A stretch of 64,000 nucleotides of DNA from Apiospora phragmitis (GCA_038363925.1 JAQQWL010000002.1:2418001-2482000); one strand, 5' to 3'; positions 1 to 11,721 are shown, counted from the stretch's first letter. Made by a program: numbers and translations. The notes: generated by a model from the sequence alone, not told the origin.

Positions 1-866
1 TGATACCTCTCCGCGGCGGTTCAGGATCTGTACGGCGGGCGCGTAGATGGACGGCTTATCAAGTTGCATACGGACCTCGGCGATGTCGGCTCCCGCCTCC
101 AGCATGCCAAACGGAGCACCAAAGGCGAGATCACCGATAGTGTCAAACGCTACATAGCTGTGTGTTCCTTCGTATTAGCACCCATTATACGATTTTGATC
201 CACAAGACCAAGACTGTCAGCACTGATATAGGGCACCACTGGCTTACTTGAACCACTCAAGACAATCGACTTGGGCATAGCCGTCAGACTGCGGCGCCTT
301 CGAGGCAATCTCGTCCCACTTCTTGACGAACGTCTCCAAGTTTTGGTGGATGTACGGCTCGAATTGCACGACTGATTTCGGGGGCAAACGTGTGCGATAT
401 GATCTTCCTCTTCCGCGAGTGTTCTGCACGGTTCCGCGTGTTGAAGAGACCGCGGCGGATGGAGACGAATGCATCGTAGAACGAACTGGGAAAATTGTTA
501 GCCGCCTGCCGTCAACATGTCACATCATTTGAGCTGTCCCCGCGTAGCGTAGGCTTACGATTTCAAGAAGCCGTTCCCATGCCCGTAAATGACCGAGATG
601 GCCTCGTCATCCGCAATGCTAACGTGGTTTGGCTGGATCCGGACAACTGGACCGAGTTTCTTGTGGATTTCATCAACACTCAGGTAGCGTCTGCCCCTCC
701 GGCAGGTGTAGAGCAGCCAGAGGTTGCTCCAGGCAGCGGGGAACGGGGCAGGTATGCTTCTCAAGTGACCGAATGTGGTGAAGTAGGGAACTGCATAGTA
801 CAGCACAAGAGACAAGGGCAACAGGGCAAGAGCCCAGGGAGAGAAAAACAGGTGTATCAGCGCCAT
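1..866 (-). CDS. CYP53-type cytochrome P450 (benzoate 4-hydroxylase-like), 5' part only
   Basis: N-terminal part of a P450 that leaves the window at the left edge. Exons read on the minus strand are 559-866, 248-486 and 157 to the edge. The introns 487-558 and 158-247 have GTAAGC donors and GCTAAC or GCTAATAC branch sites. The product starts with a membrane anchor (about residues 4-24) and matches fungal benzoate para-hydroxylases (bphA/CYP53) in the blocks [26 protein letters not shown] and [16 protein letters not shown]. That family hydroxylates benzoate to 4-hydroxybenzoate at the ER, feeding the protocatechuate route. The heme-binding end lies outside the window. Exon 2 needs one base removed near the G run at 380-384, between HTFAP and KSVVQ, to stay in frame; see findings. 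Family call is confident; whether the gene is intact is not. Confidence 0.85.
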
Positions 867-1805
867 GCTGAGTTGCTCCGGTTGAGCTTCAGGCCGTGTT
901 GACACCCTGAGGACCGACCTTCTGCAGTTTGTTGGCAGGCACGTGTTGCGATGACTTGACTTGACTCCACAAGTGATCCAAATAAGGTCCTGAGGAGATG
1001 AGAAGGAAAATAAGATGCTCGTCTTGCCAAGTGCTAGGATCGAGACACTCTTATACAAATGTTACTCTCTGTCGGCCAATAGTGTCTGTCCCATGGGTGA
1101 TTACCTGTTTCTCCTGCCCAACGTCCAACCTACATCATGCCCATAATCTGTTGCCGGCATATACCCCTCACATAAAACTCCCGAGCCGTGAGGTGCCTTT
1201 CGGCGGTGCTATTCATTTTGCGCTTAATCCAGGGTGTGACCGATGGCGGGCATGCCACTATTGAAGAAGTATGGGGAAAGCTGGGGTAGGTGGTATCGTT
1301 AGTTGCAGGTGGAGTGGGGCAAGAACCCAGGAAGTCCCACACCCACCAACCAAGCGATGACGATCGAGCGATCTGCCTAGTCGCGGGCTCGGGATTGACG
1401 CCGGCAAATCAAGGCTTGTGAACAGCCGCGAGCAGCAAGAGACAGATCCGCAGCGGAGATTGGCTCATGCCTGTTTACAGATATCTTGCTAGGTTAATGC
1501 AGATTCTGAGCACTCGTGATGTAAGTGAGTAGATGGAACTAAATGAGGGGGAGGCTGGAACCGGATGATGGTCCTATCTATTGCAAGTACATATGCACGC
1601 ACTTATCGATATGCGTCTCATGTCGTTGAGTCACGCCACATTGCATAGGCAAAGCCAGGAGAAAACCTGCTGAATATTAACGAATTGTCTCTTATTTAGG
1701 TATATTTGTGTATAGGTCCGTGTTCAAAATCTATATGGGTAGCGTTAAAGGATGACATTGGGTATCTGTGCTAAAATCGACGACAGCAATGGTGTGGAGA
1801 ACCCC
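867..1805. other. Intergenic: CYP53 promoter and protease 3' flank
   Basis: 939 bases between two minus-strand genes. It should hold the promoter of the CYP53 gene (right of 866) and the 3' end of the aspartic protease gene. Reading frames here are short and resemble no family I know. I see no RNA gene or repeat. Confidence 0.5.
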
Positions 1806-3405
1806 CTAAGCAAGACCAGACAAGCCCGATACCAGCAGCACAAGCGAAAGGAGCAGACCACTTCCCCCTGGTAGCAACGTCGCACCCCCGCTTCCGCCAG
1901 TCGGGCTCGACGTTACTCCACCATCGGTTGAAGGCGAGCCCGTTCCCGTGGGGCTTGGCGTCGCACTGGAGCTGGAGACCGGAGTCTCAGTGTTGTTGCC
2001 AAAGGACATTAGAGACGACTCGGTCGCCATGTGCTTGATGGGCGCCATGCGGATCTCGTAGTGGTCGAGGTCGTACACCACATACACCGACCGCAGAAAC
2101 GTGTCGCCAAACCCATACTTCCCGGACTTCGTGTCTTCACACACGCCGACACCCAGCCGGCAGTAGGGCTTGCCGTTCCTCACCGAAGTTTTGCCAGTGC
2201 TGGCATCGACGTACGTCACTGCCAGGTCCGAGAAAGGGACCGAGACGTTGACTGGCTTCGTTCCGTTTGCACCCCCAAAGACGAAGTCCAGTGATCCTGG
2301 GTGCTTCTTTCCCAGGTCGCAATCAACCTCGTATCGATCACTCCTGGAGTCATATTGGGTACCAATAGACTCTATGAGGACTTGGAATGCTTTTTGGGGA
2401 ATATGAAGAAATGAGGCACCGAGGTCGAGGTTGGCATGAGTCGGGAACTCGGGTGGCGACGTCGCGTTGAATGTGCCGCTCTTGTTGGTCACGCTCAAGT
2501 AATCCCATTGGACGACCGGATCAGTGAACTTCCGCATGATGGGGAGTGTGCTCAGCTCTCCTTCGAACTTGGCCTTATCGTACCCCCCAAAGAGGAGGCT
2601 ACCGCTTGTCGCATCTAATCACAGTCAGTATCGCAATGTGTGCGGGCAGGGGTCAGTCAACGTACCGACGCCATCCATGTACAAGCTGTACGAACGTCTC
2701 TGAATCTTGCCTTGCAGGATGAGTTCGTCCATGATCGTAGGATACTCCCAGCTTTTGCCGTGCGGGCCCGCGTCGGCGCTGATCACTATGTCAGCACGTC
2801 TCCTCCAGCTATCCAGGAGATCCAGTATGGGACTTACGGGAAGCCAACGCCGATGATTCCTCGGCTTATTCCGTCCGCCGTCTTGGCCACAGCCATGGTG
2901 ATATTCTTCAAAACCATGTTGCCGACCTTGAAGTCATCGGCGAAGTATTGGCCTTTGATTTGGGAGCCGTCCACGTAGCTGATTTTGAATTCCGGATACG
3001 ACGATATGTTGACATAACTCTTCGAGTCGAGGGGCTTGACTACGGAACAAAGTCAGTTCTTCCCGTACGCCATGTGGTTGGTATCCAACATATGTCTCTT
3101 ACACTCTCCGCCCACGCACGAACTCCAGGGAGCACATGCGCGGGAGCGAAAGCCCACGTCTCGGCGCTGGCTGAATCGACCTTAAGGACCAAATCCTGCG
3201 GCGGATTGCCCATGGAGACGTTGACTGTGAATTGCCCATATCTGATGTAGGCGTTGCCCAGTTCCCATGGGACTGTGTCGCGTCGGCTCACTCCTTGGCT
3301 GGGGTCGTCGTACTGCCGGACAACGGGGAGCGAAACGAGGCCCGCCACCTCGCTGGCTTGCGCGAAGCCGAGGCAGCATGCGGTCAACAGTGGAATTGAT
3401 ATCAT
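1806..3405 (-). CDS. GPI-anchored pepsin-like aspartic protease with altered catalytic loops
   Basis: Secreted A1-family aspartic protease of the yapsin type, expected at the plasma membrane or wall. Exons on the minus strand: 3103-3405, 2838-3039, 2666-2778, 1806-2614; introns are 51-63 nt. About 475 residues after restoring one base. I chose the ATG at 3405 because a clean signal peptide follows (ISIPLLTACCLGFAQA); an upstream in-frame ATG at 3447 would only add a polar leader. The end is Ser/Thr-rich followed by a hydrophobic tail, as for GPI attachment. Both catalytic loops deviate: the first reads DSAS (D77) instead of D-T/S-G-S/T, and the second reads DLGA instead of D-S/T-G-T/S. Exon 1 loses frame near 3133-3143: the downstream frame gives a Cys-bearing CVGGE segment that joins correctly to exon 2. 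It may be a weak or non-catalytic family member. Confidence 0.8.
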
Positions 3406-5913
3406 GATGAAGCGATAGCGATAACGATAGCAATGCTGGAAATCCAAAGCTGGGGTTTGCCACGAGTGGTGTGATTAATATAGCCATTCAGCTGGATCCA
3501 CCCAGCTATCCTAGTCTTCGCTTAGGCACCTATCGTGACGGCCTAGTCAACCGAGCAAGGGGCACAGTAAATGGTCGGTCGACTTAGCCCGATACTTCCT
3601 GCCTCTCCGTGGATTCTGTTACTATTAATATGTTGGAAGTGGAAGCCGCAACCCATCGTCGTAAGAATAAAGCTGGTTGCTGCTTCATCGTGAGCCAAAA
3701 CTCCATATTCATGGCGATTGATCCTCCATGCATTCGCCTCCCTAAGAAGCCTCTGGCTTACTACATCAGGAAGACCATTGATACGATTCTCCATCACCTG
3801 TAGACCTGTATTCTCTTGTGTTCCTGGTGAGCCAAAGGCAGCATACATGTTATGTTGCCAGTTGCTTGTAGGCACTGTTGGTCACAAAGTGCCTGGGTTT
3901 CGGATCTCACGATGGGGGAAGATGGTGGCACGCTACCAGCATACGCTTCCTCAGCTCGACCCACAGTAAGGCCCTTCATTTGAACTAGTCATTATATTTG
4001 ACAGCGGTATGCATGCCTGTCAAAGGAATCGATGTAGGACTTGAAAGAGCACTTACTAGACTTTCATACCATTTTTTGTATCAAACAAGACTGCGCTGCC
4101 GAGCCCTGAGTCCTTTGAATGATAATGTTCCCGAATGGCCAAAATGGAAGACAGTAAAGGTATCGACTCCAGCCGTCAACCTGCCATTGCTGTCATCCTG
4201 AAGCCACGGAACAATGGCTTGGAGTATTAACACAATGCACAAAGAAGAATACCAATGAACTCGGACCTACAACGAACTTGTGAGCCAAAGAATAGCTTGA
4301 CAGTGCCATGTCTTTTAGGAACCATGAGCCTTTGTAGCTGTGTAGCTCAAAATAGACCTTAGTTGAGCCTAGAATGTTTGTGTCCGAGTCTCCAACACAT
4401 TGGCTAAGTAAGGTCTGGTCCAGCATCAAAACATTCAAGGTTTAGGATAACAATAGCAAAGATGTCTTCAGACAGCACGCCAATGAAGCTATGCCCTGTG
4501 TGCCGGAGAAACCTGAAGATTGCATGGTTCGTGGACAGGAATGGAAATACGTGCAGCACGTGTCTGAATTGCAGAGAAGCTATAAGCCGTGCTCACAAGG
4601 AGGCAGAGAAGAAAGCAGAGAAGAGCCATGGTATTCTAGGTAAGTTGTGGCACAGGGGAACCTAGGGTAGAGATATCGAATCGGGCTCATGTCGTAGGAC
4701 CAAACATGCCTAGACATGTAGTGTAAGTGTGAGGTTGGTGAAAGAAAATCTTCGACTTGAGAAACAACAGACCCAACATTCAGTAATGCTAGATAAATAC
4801 CTACATAGGCACTATCGATAATGAGCAAAATGCCCCGGCCTTTATCTCATAATCGAATATTTAGATACCTACAATTGAATACAAGTTGTGACTTGTCTTT
4901 GTCCTCAATCAATGACAATGCCTCCATTCTAAGGGATTCTCCCCCAGAGCCCAAAGAAGCCAAAACCAATTTTCCTTGACTTGTGATGAGCTACTTCTGC
5001 TCACTAGAGCATAAGTATATACGCCATTGCTACCACCCATCATTCTTGTGCTACATTGCTGTGAACAATCCGTGTAATCAGCTCGACTAACACTTGCCCA
5101 GAGTCTGTCTGCTAAGATAGATCACGAAAAGCCCAACAGGTGTACCAAGAAACACCTGTCTTTGTGTCTCACAAAGAGAAACAGAAATCCCTGGTGGTAA
5201 TCATGGTGTTCTCTTAACAATACAATCGCTTCATTGACTTCATTCGCATTCTCCACGCCAGGGCTCCCAACCTCACTTCGACGCAAATCTTGGAGCGATG
5301 TCGAGTCAAGTTCGGCCGCCGCCCGTCTATGCAGGTCCAGAACTGGCTGTATAAGAGCCTCGGGGAGTTTCAACAGGCGCGAGAAGATATCGAGTGGCGT
5401 CAGGGTGTGTCAGTCCCAGAACGACGGAGTACTTCATCATCTGCTTCCACCTATTCGGACCAGCAGTGAGAAAAGGGTTAAGCGGTTGGTGATGGTTGCT
5501 TGGGAGGACAGGGCTTGGAATAAATGGCCTACGTTTCAGGGGGAGGGTGGAATGTATAGGGGAGGCCCGATTTATAAAACAGCAGTTCGTAATACAGCGC
5601 AAGTTGAATCAGGCCCAAATGACTACTTCTGATCATGGAATCGTGCTTGACCGACATTATTGGGTTAGCCCGATATGCATTGCTGTGTTTGGCAAGTGTT
5701 TGCGAACTCTATGCTTGCTCCTATTCGACAGATCTTGTACTACTTAGAGTTGATATAAGCACGAGGGCATGTACGACATATGAGTAGCACCCAATTAAAG
5801 TGTGCTTGCGGTCGGCCAGACAGCAAATAGGAACTATTGCATAATCAGGCTTGGGATCAGTTCATATAAAGTAACAGTATCTGTGATGACCCTACCGATT
5901 GCCACAATAATCG
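3406..5913. other. Gene-poor stretch between protease and P450 remnant
   Basis: 2.5 kb without a confident gene. It contains the protease promoter just right of 3405 and one small Cys-rich reading frame at 4462-4665. Other frames, such as 3543-3875 and 5122-5373 on the minus strand, show no motif I can name. I found no trace of the missing N-terminal half of the P450 remnant that starts at about 5914. Confidence 0.5.
4462..4665 (+). CDS. Small Cys-rich hypothetical protein (possible zinc ribbon fragment)
   Basis: A 67-residue open frame from an ATG at 4462. It has CPVC near the start and CSTCLNC about 20 residues later, so C-x2-C and C-x2-C-x2-C, followed by a Lys/Glu-rich helix. This resembles short zinc-binding motifs at the N terminus of larger fungal proteins, so it may be a real small protein, an exon, or a relic of a larger gene. 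No second exon is visible. Function unknown; low confidence that it is expressed. Confidence 0.3.
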   Translation: MSSDSTPMKLCPVCRRNLKIAWFVDRNGNTCSTCLNCREAISRAHKEAEKKAEKSHGILGKLWHRGT

Positions 5914-6750
5914 TTGAAACCAACCAGCGCTCTCCACTCCGTCCTCCTGCGCGAGCGCGAGGTCGCCGAGAAGGGAGGCCGACGGCCCGACTACTTCAAG
6001 CGCGCCATCGCCGACGAGTTCTTCGGTTTCACGATGGTGGGCCACGACACGACGGCCACGGCTACAGCGTGGGGCGCCAAGTACCTAACCGACCACCCCG
6101 CGGTGCAGGAGACCCTGCGGACCGCCCTGAGGAAAGCGTTGCCGGACGCCGCGTCGCAGCGGCGGTCGCCGACGTACCCGGAGCTCAGCAAGGCGCACGT
6201 GCCGTATCTCGACGCCGTGGTCGAGGAGGCCACGCGCCACGCCAACACCGCCGCCTTCGTCGCGCGCAAGGCGATGCAGGACACGACGGTGCTGGGGCGG
6301 CGTATCCCGAAGGGGACCGACGTGCTGCTGATGGCCAACGGACCGGGGTACCTGGAGCCCAATATGCGGATCGAGGACAAGAGCGGCGACGAGAACGCCA
6401 TGGTGCGCAGTCCCGGGGCCCGCCCGGACGGTGGTAAGTCTCTCACCGGTCTGTGGGACGATGCGGACATCGGGGCCTTCAAGTCCGAGCGCTGGCTCAA
6501 AACGGACCCTGAAACGGGCACCGAGAGATTCGACCCCATGGCGGGGCCGAACTTGGCCTTCGGGGCTGGGCTGCGAGGTTGTTTCGGTAAGTAGCTGGCT
6601 CTGCAAACGCTGAAGCTCCAGTTCACCCTGTTCCTTTGGCACTTCAAGCTGCTGAAGACGCCGGCGGAGCTGAACAGCTACGATGCCGTACAGAAGTTCA
6701 CAAGAGAGCCGACGCAGTGTTACCTCCGCCTGGAACGTGCCGACCTATAG
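5914..6750 (+). pseudogene. Truncated cytochrome P450 remnant (C-terminal half) with nonsense codon
   Basis: Only the C-terminal half of a P450 is present. Recognisable parts in order: I-helix GHDTTAT near 6041-6061, the K-helix E-x-x-R in EEATR near 6223, and the heme loop FGAGLRGCFG ending near 6587. Right after it an in-frame TAG (6592-6594) interrupts GCFGK / LALQTLKLQF; the frame then stays open with a normal P450 C terminus to the TAG at 6748-6750. There is no ATG start, and a stop lies six bases upstream of the homologous stretch. The roughly 250 N-terminal residues are absent upstream. I read this as a true pseudogene: deletion plus nonsense mutation. It is not related in reading to the CYP53 gene at the left edge. 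Confidence 0.85.
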
Positions 6751-7184
6751 ATACACCACTGCTGGCTTGGCTTTTGGGGGTTCGCTTTGGGATGAGTGAG
6801 ATTAGTGGCTAAGATATCCGGCTGTTTGCTTTTGAGAACGAGAAATCAGAGACGGAATACATTTAAGTGGTAAATGAAGTAGGGATACTACTAAGAATAG
6901 TCATTGTATACTCGATCTTGAATAATAAATATGGCGAGTAACCTGTGTGACAAGTCAGTAGATCTCGTGAGATCAATAATTTTGCGACACGTTGCTAGCT
7001 GCAATGCGGTCGGGAACGTCAGGCACAATAGACTAGAGGTGGACCAAAAGGGGCAGGAGTCGAACGAGTCGAACGAGATATTGATGCCGGATCATCAGCG
7101 CCGGTTAAAAAGAGAAAATGATGTTCTGCAAACGAAGACTTTACGGTATATTGATGAGCTTGAGACAGACACCCAGCGCTACGT
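6751..7184. other. Intergenic, 3' flanks of P450 remnant and SDA1
   Basis: 434 bases between the P450 remnant and the stop codon of the minus-strand SDA1 gene. I see no coding or RNA signal. Confidence 0.5.
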
Positions 7185-9440
7185 TTATTTTGCCACACCG
7201 TTCCGTCTTCTGCCACCGGATTTGCTCCTCGAGATATGGTTCTTGAGCGCATTTCTAGTGTCAACGAGACTTCGCTTCTGTTTCGACTTGGCTTTGCCCA
7301 AGGTCATCAGGAAGTTCTTCTTGCGGGCCTTCTCCTGGTTGGTGGTGGATTTGCCCTCGGCGTCCTTCTTGGACTTTCGGATGGCCTGGGTCGACTTATG
7401 CTCGGATCGTTCACCCTTTCCTTCCTTAGCCTTGGCTATGCGCTCCTCCTTCGTGTCCTTGCGTAACCTGGCGGGGGCTTCGATCTGCTCTGCCGTCAAG
7501 CCTTCGTCGAAGTGCCGCGATTGCTGGTCTCCCTTGCGCTTCTTGTGGCCCATGGCCTTGTCGATGCTAGCTTCCATGCGCAGCTCACGTAGTTTGGCCA
7601 GATCCGCAGGCGTTAAAATATGAGTAGTTGCCAGCTTCGACAGCTCCTCGAGCTCTTGAGCAGCATCTCCTTCATCTTCGGGATCCTCGGAGTCGCGCTT
7701 TTGCTTCTTGGGGGCTGGTTCCTCCTCATCCTCGGAATCACTAACTCTAATCCATTCACCAGAGTCACTGCTTTCATTGGAGGCGACCTCCCAGCCATCA
7801 TCCTCTTCTTCCTCCTCCTCGTCATTGTCATCACCACCCTCTGGCAAGCCCTTCTCAGCTCGCTTCCTCTTGCGCTCATCTTCCTTCCACTTTGCGAGTA
7901 GCTCGAGTCCCTCGATACCGCCGGCCTCTTGTTCACCGAATTTCTTCTGCCGTTGCTCGCCGCTTTTGAGGTTCATAGTTGCCTGCTTGCCGCGATCCTT
8001 CTTCTGTAGCATTTCAGCCGCTTGCTCACGATACAGGGATCGCAAGCCTCGTGCAGCCATTTGGACTCCCTTGTCCTTAGACTTTATGTACTGAACAAGA
8101 TCCTGCAATAAAGTGTCCGTCATAGCCAGTGGCTGTCTCGCACAAATCTCTCGGATTGCGTTAAGACCAGCCGAGGCTACTTCAGCTGCAGATGCTTCGC
8201 TTACGAACTCATTTGCAATCTTCTGTATCAGAACCTCCAACACATCAGGAGGCACGAGTTCATGCGTAGCTTGCGCAAGGCAGGCCAAAAATGTCGTGAC
8301 ACTTTGCTGTCTAGGAGTAAGGTGCTTTGTGAACCAGGAGTACAGGGAGAGGAGAGTCAGCTGATGCAGACCAACCAGTCTCGTGATGAGCTGGAGGACC
8401 TGCAGCTTCGACTCCAGAGCCAATTTCGATTTCCCATGGAGATGTTTAGAAAAGAGCGCCTCTGAAAAACCCTGAGGGTCGTGCAGAAGATGCAATGCCG
8501 AGAAGTTGAGAGGACTGGGTGCGTTCTTCTTCTTTTGGGCCCTCTTCACCTTGTCTACTGCTTTGTCCAGGGCCTTCTTCTTCTTCTTCGACTTTTTGTT
8601 AATACCAATTTGGTGCTTCACCTGCTTGATGTCGGGTGTCTCCTCGTCACTGCTTTCGTCCTCGAACTCTTCACGCTCCTGGTCGCTGCCTAGGAAGAAC
8701 CGAACACCACCAACCATGACCTTCTCGTTATTGGACAAGCAAGCTTCCTTCATGATGGCAACCGGTTTGGCGTCGGTCCACAGCTGACGGCGCCACATTT
8801 CGCGTGTCAACTTGACCGCCCAAAGACCTTTTGAGGATGTTCGGTCGCTCGTGACAAGAGTGAATAGCGCATTTTGTACTGTGCGATTCAGCTTGTGGTT
8901 GATGGACTTGGTGTTGGAATTTCGCAGGTCGCTAAGGATCTTGGTGAAAAGCAGGTGGCGGAGAGATTTGGAGGGCGTCGAGACGAGGATCGGAAGAAGG
9001 GTGGTGAGGAGGTAACCTGAGTCGACTACGTCTTTCCTCCTGAGAAGGACCAGACTAGTCACGATCTTCTCTCGCAAATTGGACTCGAGCACAGCGTGAT
9101 GTTGCGTGAGCGTCTCCTTCAAGCCATCGGCGAACCCGGCAGTGTGCTCAGGGTACACTGAAAGGACTACTGTCAGCAATGATGGCGCGGCTGCAATGCA
9201 ACAGAAGGCTGGGTCCCAACTTACGATCAGCACAATGAGCAATCAGGTCTACTAATTCTCTATATGAGATGAGAACGTTGGACTCGCTGGTAACTGGGGC
9301 AGCCAGAAACTGGTCTCTTGTCGACTCATATTGGTTCCATAGCCCCAGAAACTCATTCTCGTAGGCTGGGGATCTCGTCGGATTTGGTACTGTAAAGTTA
9401 CCAGATCCGCCTCGGTCTTCTCAAGAGCAGTGCGGCCCAT
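7185..9440 (-). CDS. SDA1: SDA1 family ribosome-biogenesis protein
   Basis: Homolog of yeast Sda1, a conserved nuclear protein of late 60S ribosomal subunit maturation and export, also tied to actin organisation and G1 passage. Exons: 9225-9440 and 7185-9157; the intron 9158-9224 has GTAAGT, GCTGAC and TTTCAG. About 729 residues after adding one base. Family landmarks: IRRDPQ-x-YENEF near the start, YPEHTAGFADGL, LLRRKDVVDSG and VMVGGVRFFLG. An acidic stretch follows (EEEEEEDDGWEVAS), and the C terminus is basic with KSGGRRRNGVAK. The frame breaks at about 9359-9371, in the conserved RDP-x-SYxxEF block: a single base is missing between CAG and CCTACGAG. The rest is uninterrupted, and because SDA1 is essential in yeast I take the break to be a sequence error. 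Confidence 0.93.
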
Positions 9441-9885
9441 TGCGATTTCTTGTTGGAGGTGAATCCAACTTGGTTGCCGATTTGTCTGCTGGGGGGTTGA
9501 AGATGGTACACAACACCAACCACTACAAAGTAAGGTACGGCTGGAGAAATTTCGATTCTAGGCTTATCGTACTGCGATAAGAAACTTTTTAGTAGGCACG
9601 CATCCCTGTAAAATCCAGCGCAGGAGGGACAGGATGTGGGGTTCAGTTCCGGGAGAGGAGCTTATTTGGTGGGGGTTAAGCATGGCCTGCTGGCCTGCGT
9701 ACATAACTACAGAGGGCGGGCCTACGTTTTCTAGTGCATCGAACTGTATTGAATGCTGTCTGTCTTGAAGCCATGGGGAATTGCAAGCATAGTAAAGATC
9801 TATCTTAGATTTACCTTGGTATTCTGCCACAGCCTGTCGCAGCCTTCCCTCTAAGTGTATCCCACTCGAATACGTTGGTTGACCA
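9441..9885. promoter_or_regulatory. Divergent promoter region SDA1 / F-box gene
   Basis: 445 bases between two ATGs facing away from each other, so both promoters and 5' leaders must lie here. I cannot point to a TATA box or a named factor site with confidence. Confidence 0.45.
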
Positions 9886-11491
9886 ATGGAGCGAACACTG
9901 GCCCAAGCACTTGATGGCCTAAAACTGGTCAATGGTCGACCTGATCATCAAGCTCGAGAGGCCAATCTTTCTTGCCTTGTAGAAAGCGGCTCACTTACGA
10001 CCAACGAGATACGCTTGCTCAAAGGCCTCTTATCACAGTTTACCTTGCAGACTGACATCCTGTCAAAGTTGCCAGCTGAGCTTGTTATTGCTGTCGTGAC
10101 ACACCCTACAACTCCGCGACATTTGGTCCTGTTTCACAGTTTCCAAGACATGGAGATCGAGGCTGATGAGCCAAGACATCAGCCGCGCACTATCAGATGT
10201 CCATTCCCCCTTATTATGCTATACGTGGGGAGAATCTGCGCGCCGTGACACCGGTGTTACCAACATCATCAGTTCGCTCTTTGTGAAAGCGGTGCGAACC
10301 TCGCTTCGTTGCAACAAGACACCGTTTCGCTCGGAGCTAGTGAATAAGTTCTCTTGGAAATACGAACGATATTTCAGTATCAATCCAGAAGAATATGATC
10401 GCTACCCAAAACCCCCCAACGACTCCGGGTTAGCTTGCGACTCTCTGTATGCGCATGGTCGCATTGCCTGGGCCTATGAGAGTCACACATTCGTCATCGA
10501 CTGCTTGAACACTTGGAAACGGAAGATATTTTCCTCTCCAAGTTCAAAGTTGTTCACGCCAGTTATGCAGCTGGAGGCGTTGGGATCTAAGCTTCTGGTG
10601 GCTAGCGTCCTGAAACGGTCTTTCTTTGCCTGGGACATCGAGACTGGCCGCCTCGAACAAGTCAAACTGCCGAGCTGGGTGCAGACGTGTACAACTGAAG
10701 GGGATCGAGTAGTCTTCGTAACCAGAGACAAGCAAGTATATGTTTGGAAATATGGAGCTTCGTTACTATCTGTTGATGTAGCTAGCATTTCGCCACCGCT
10801 GGACGATGTGAAAGCGACGCCTGTTGCAATAGCACACCCAAACGATGAGCATACGATATTCATGGCAACTAGGAGAGGCTCTGCCGATAGAGCAACAAGT
10901 CTTGCTGTCTACGAATTCAACAAGCTAAGATTTGTGAGATCTTATAAAAGCCACTTACCTGACGACATCAATCTCCAATCCACGACGTCTGGGTTTGGGG
11001 AAAAGGAGGTCCACTATTGGGCAGACTTCGAAAAAACCAATTCTTATGGGTTATATGCCTTGTGCCATACTGATGTCGGCAGGCAGAGGCACCCTGAGCA
11101 GCATGCTGGGTGTATCTGCACCACTCAGTTTGACATCTACCACAAACAGTTCGTTGAGCAACGGTTCGAGTTACCGTTGTTCTATCCCAAAACGAAACAC
11201 CGAGTATGGAACAACTGTCTCGTATTGGGAGGTATGAAGTGGCTAGCAGACGGAGAAATTACCGTGGTTGTCCATCAGCCTGGCCTGGAGCAACGTCGGC
11301 CAGCTTCTCGGAGAGGGATCCCGTGGCTCGACACCGAGGCGGAGCCTGACTTTGAACATTTTGATCCCCATCCCCGAGCCATCATCCACGACGACAACTT
11401 CATGATTGCACTTTTCTATAACGGTTATGTGGTATGGCGTTTCAACTCGAAACTTCTTCACCCGAGAGCAACGGCCCCGCAACTACCGTGA
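9886..11491 (+). CDS. F-box protein
   Basis: Protein of about 534 residues, no intron visible. An F-box lies near residues 53-100: LSKLPAELVIAVVTHL, then a segment with W..CF.VSKTWRSRL. The rest is a long beta-rich region with Trp-containing strands (SFFAWDIETGRL, VYVWKYGA), as in F-box proteins that dock substrates for an SCF ubiquitin ligase. The frame changes inside the F-box at the C run 10104-10106: removing one C joins TH to LQLRDI and continues to the stop at 11491. An ATG further in (10166) would give an F-box-less protein, so I keep the start at 9886. Substrate unknown. Its start faces SDA1 across 445 bases. Confidence 0.75.
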
Positions 11492-11721
11492 AGAAAGACA
11501 TCTGCAACTTTATATAGGACTAGGCCCAGGAACTAGGACTGCACCGCTTCAAAGAAAATTTATGTAGCCACTGAATTGAAACATGCGACTTGATGGTAAA
11601 CGACTTGACAATGAACGCTATTGGTGTTGGCTCATTCAAGCCCAGGCCATGAGTCGATGGGTGGCAAATAGCATCTCCGAGTCCTAATGTGACTTTGCAA
11701 AGGGAATGAATGCCGTCGAGC

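Noticed and set aside
5991..6647. Minus-strand open frames opposite the P450 remnant
   Set aside because: Antisense shadows of GC-rich P450 coding sequence.
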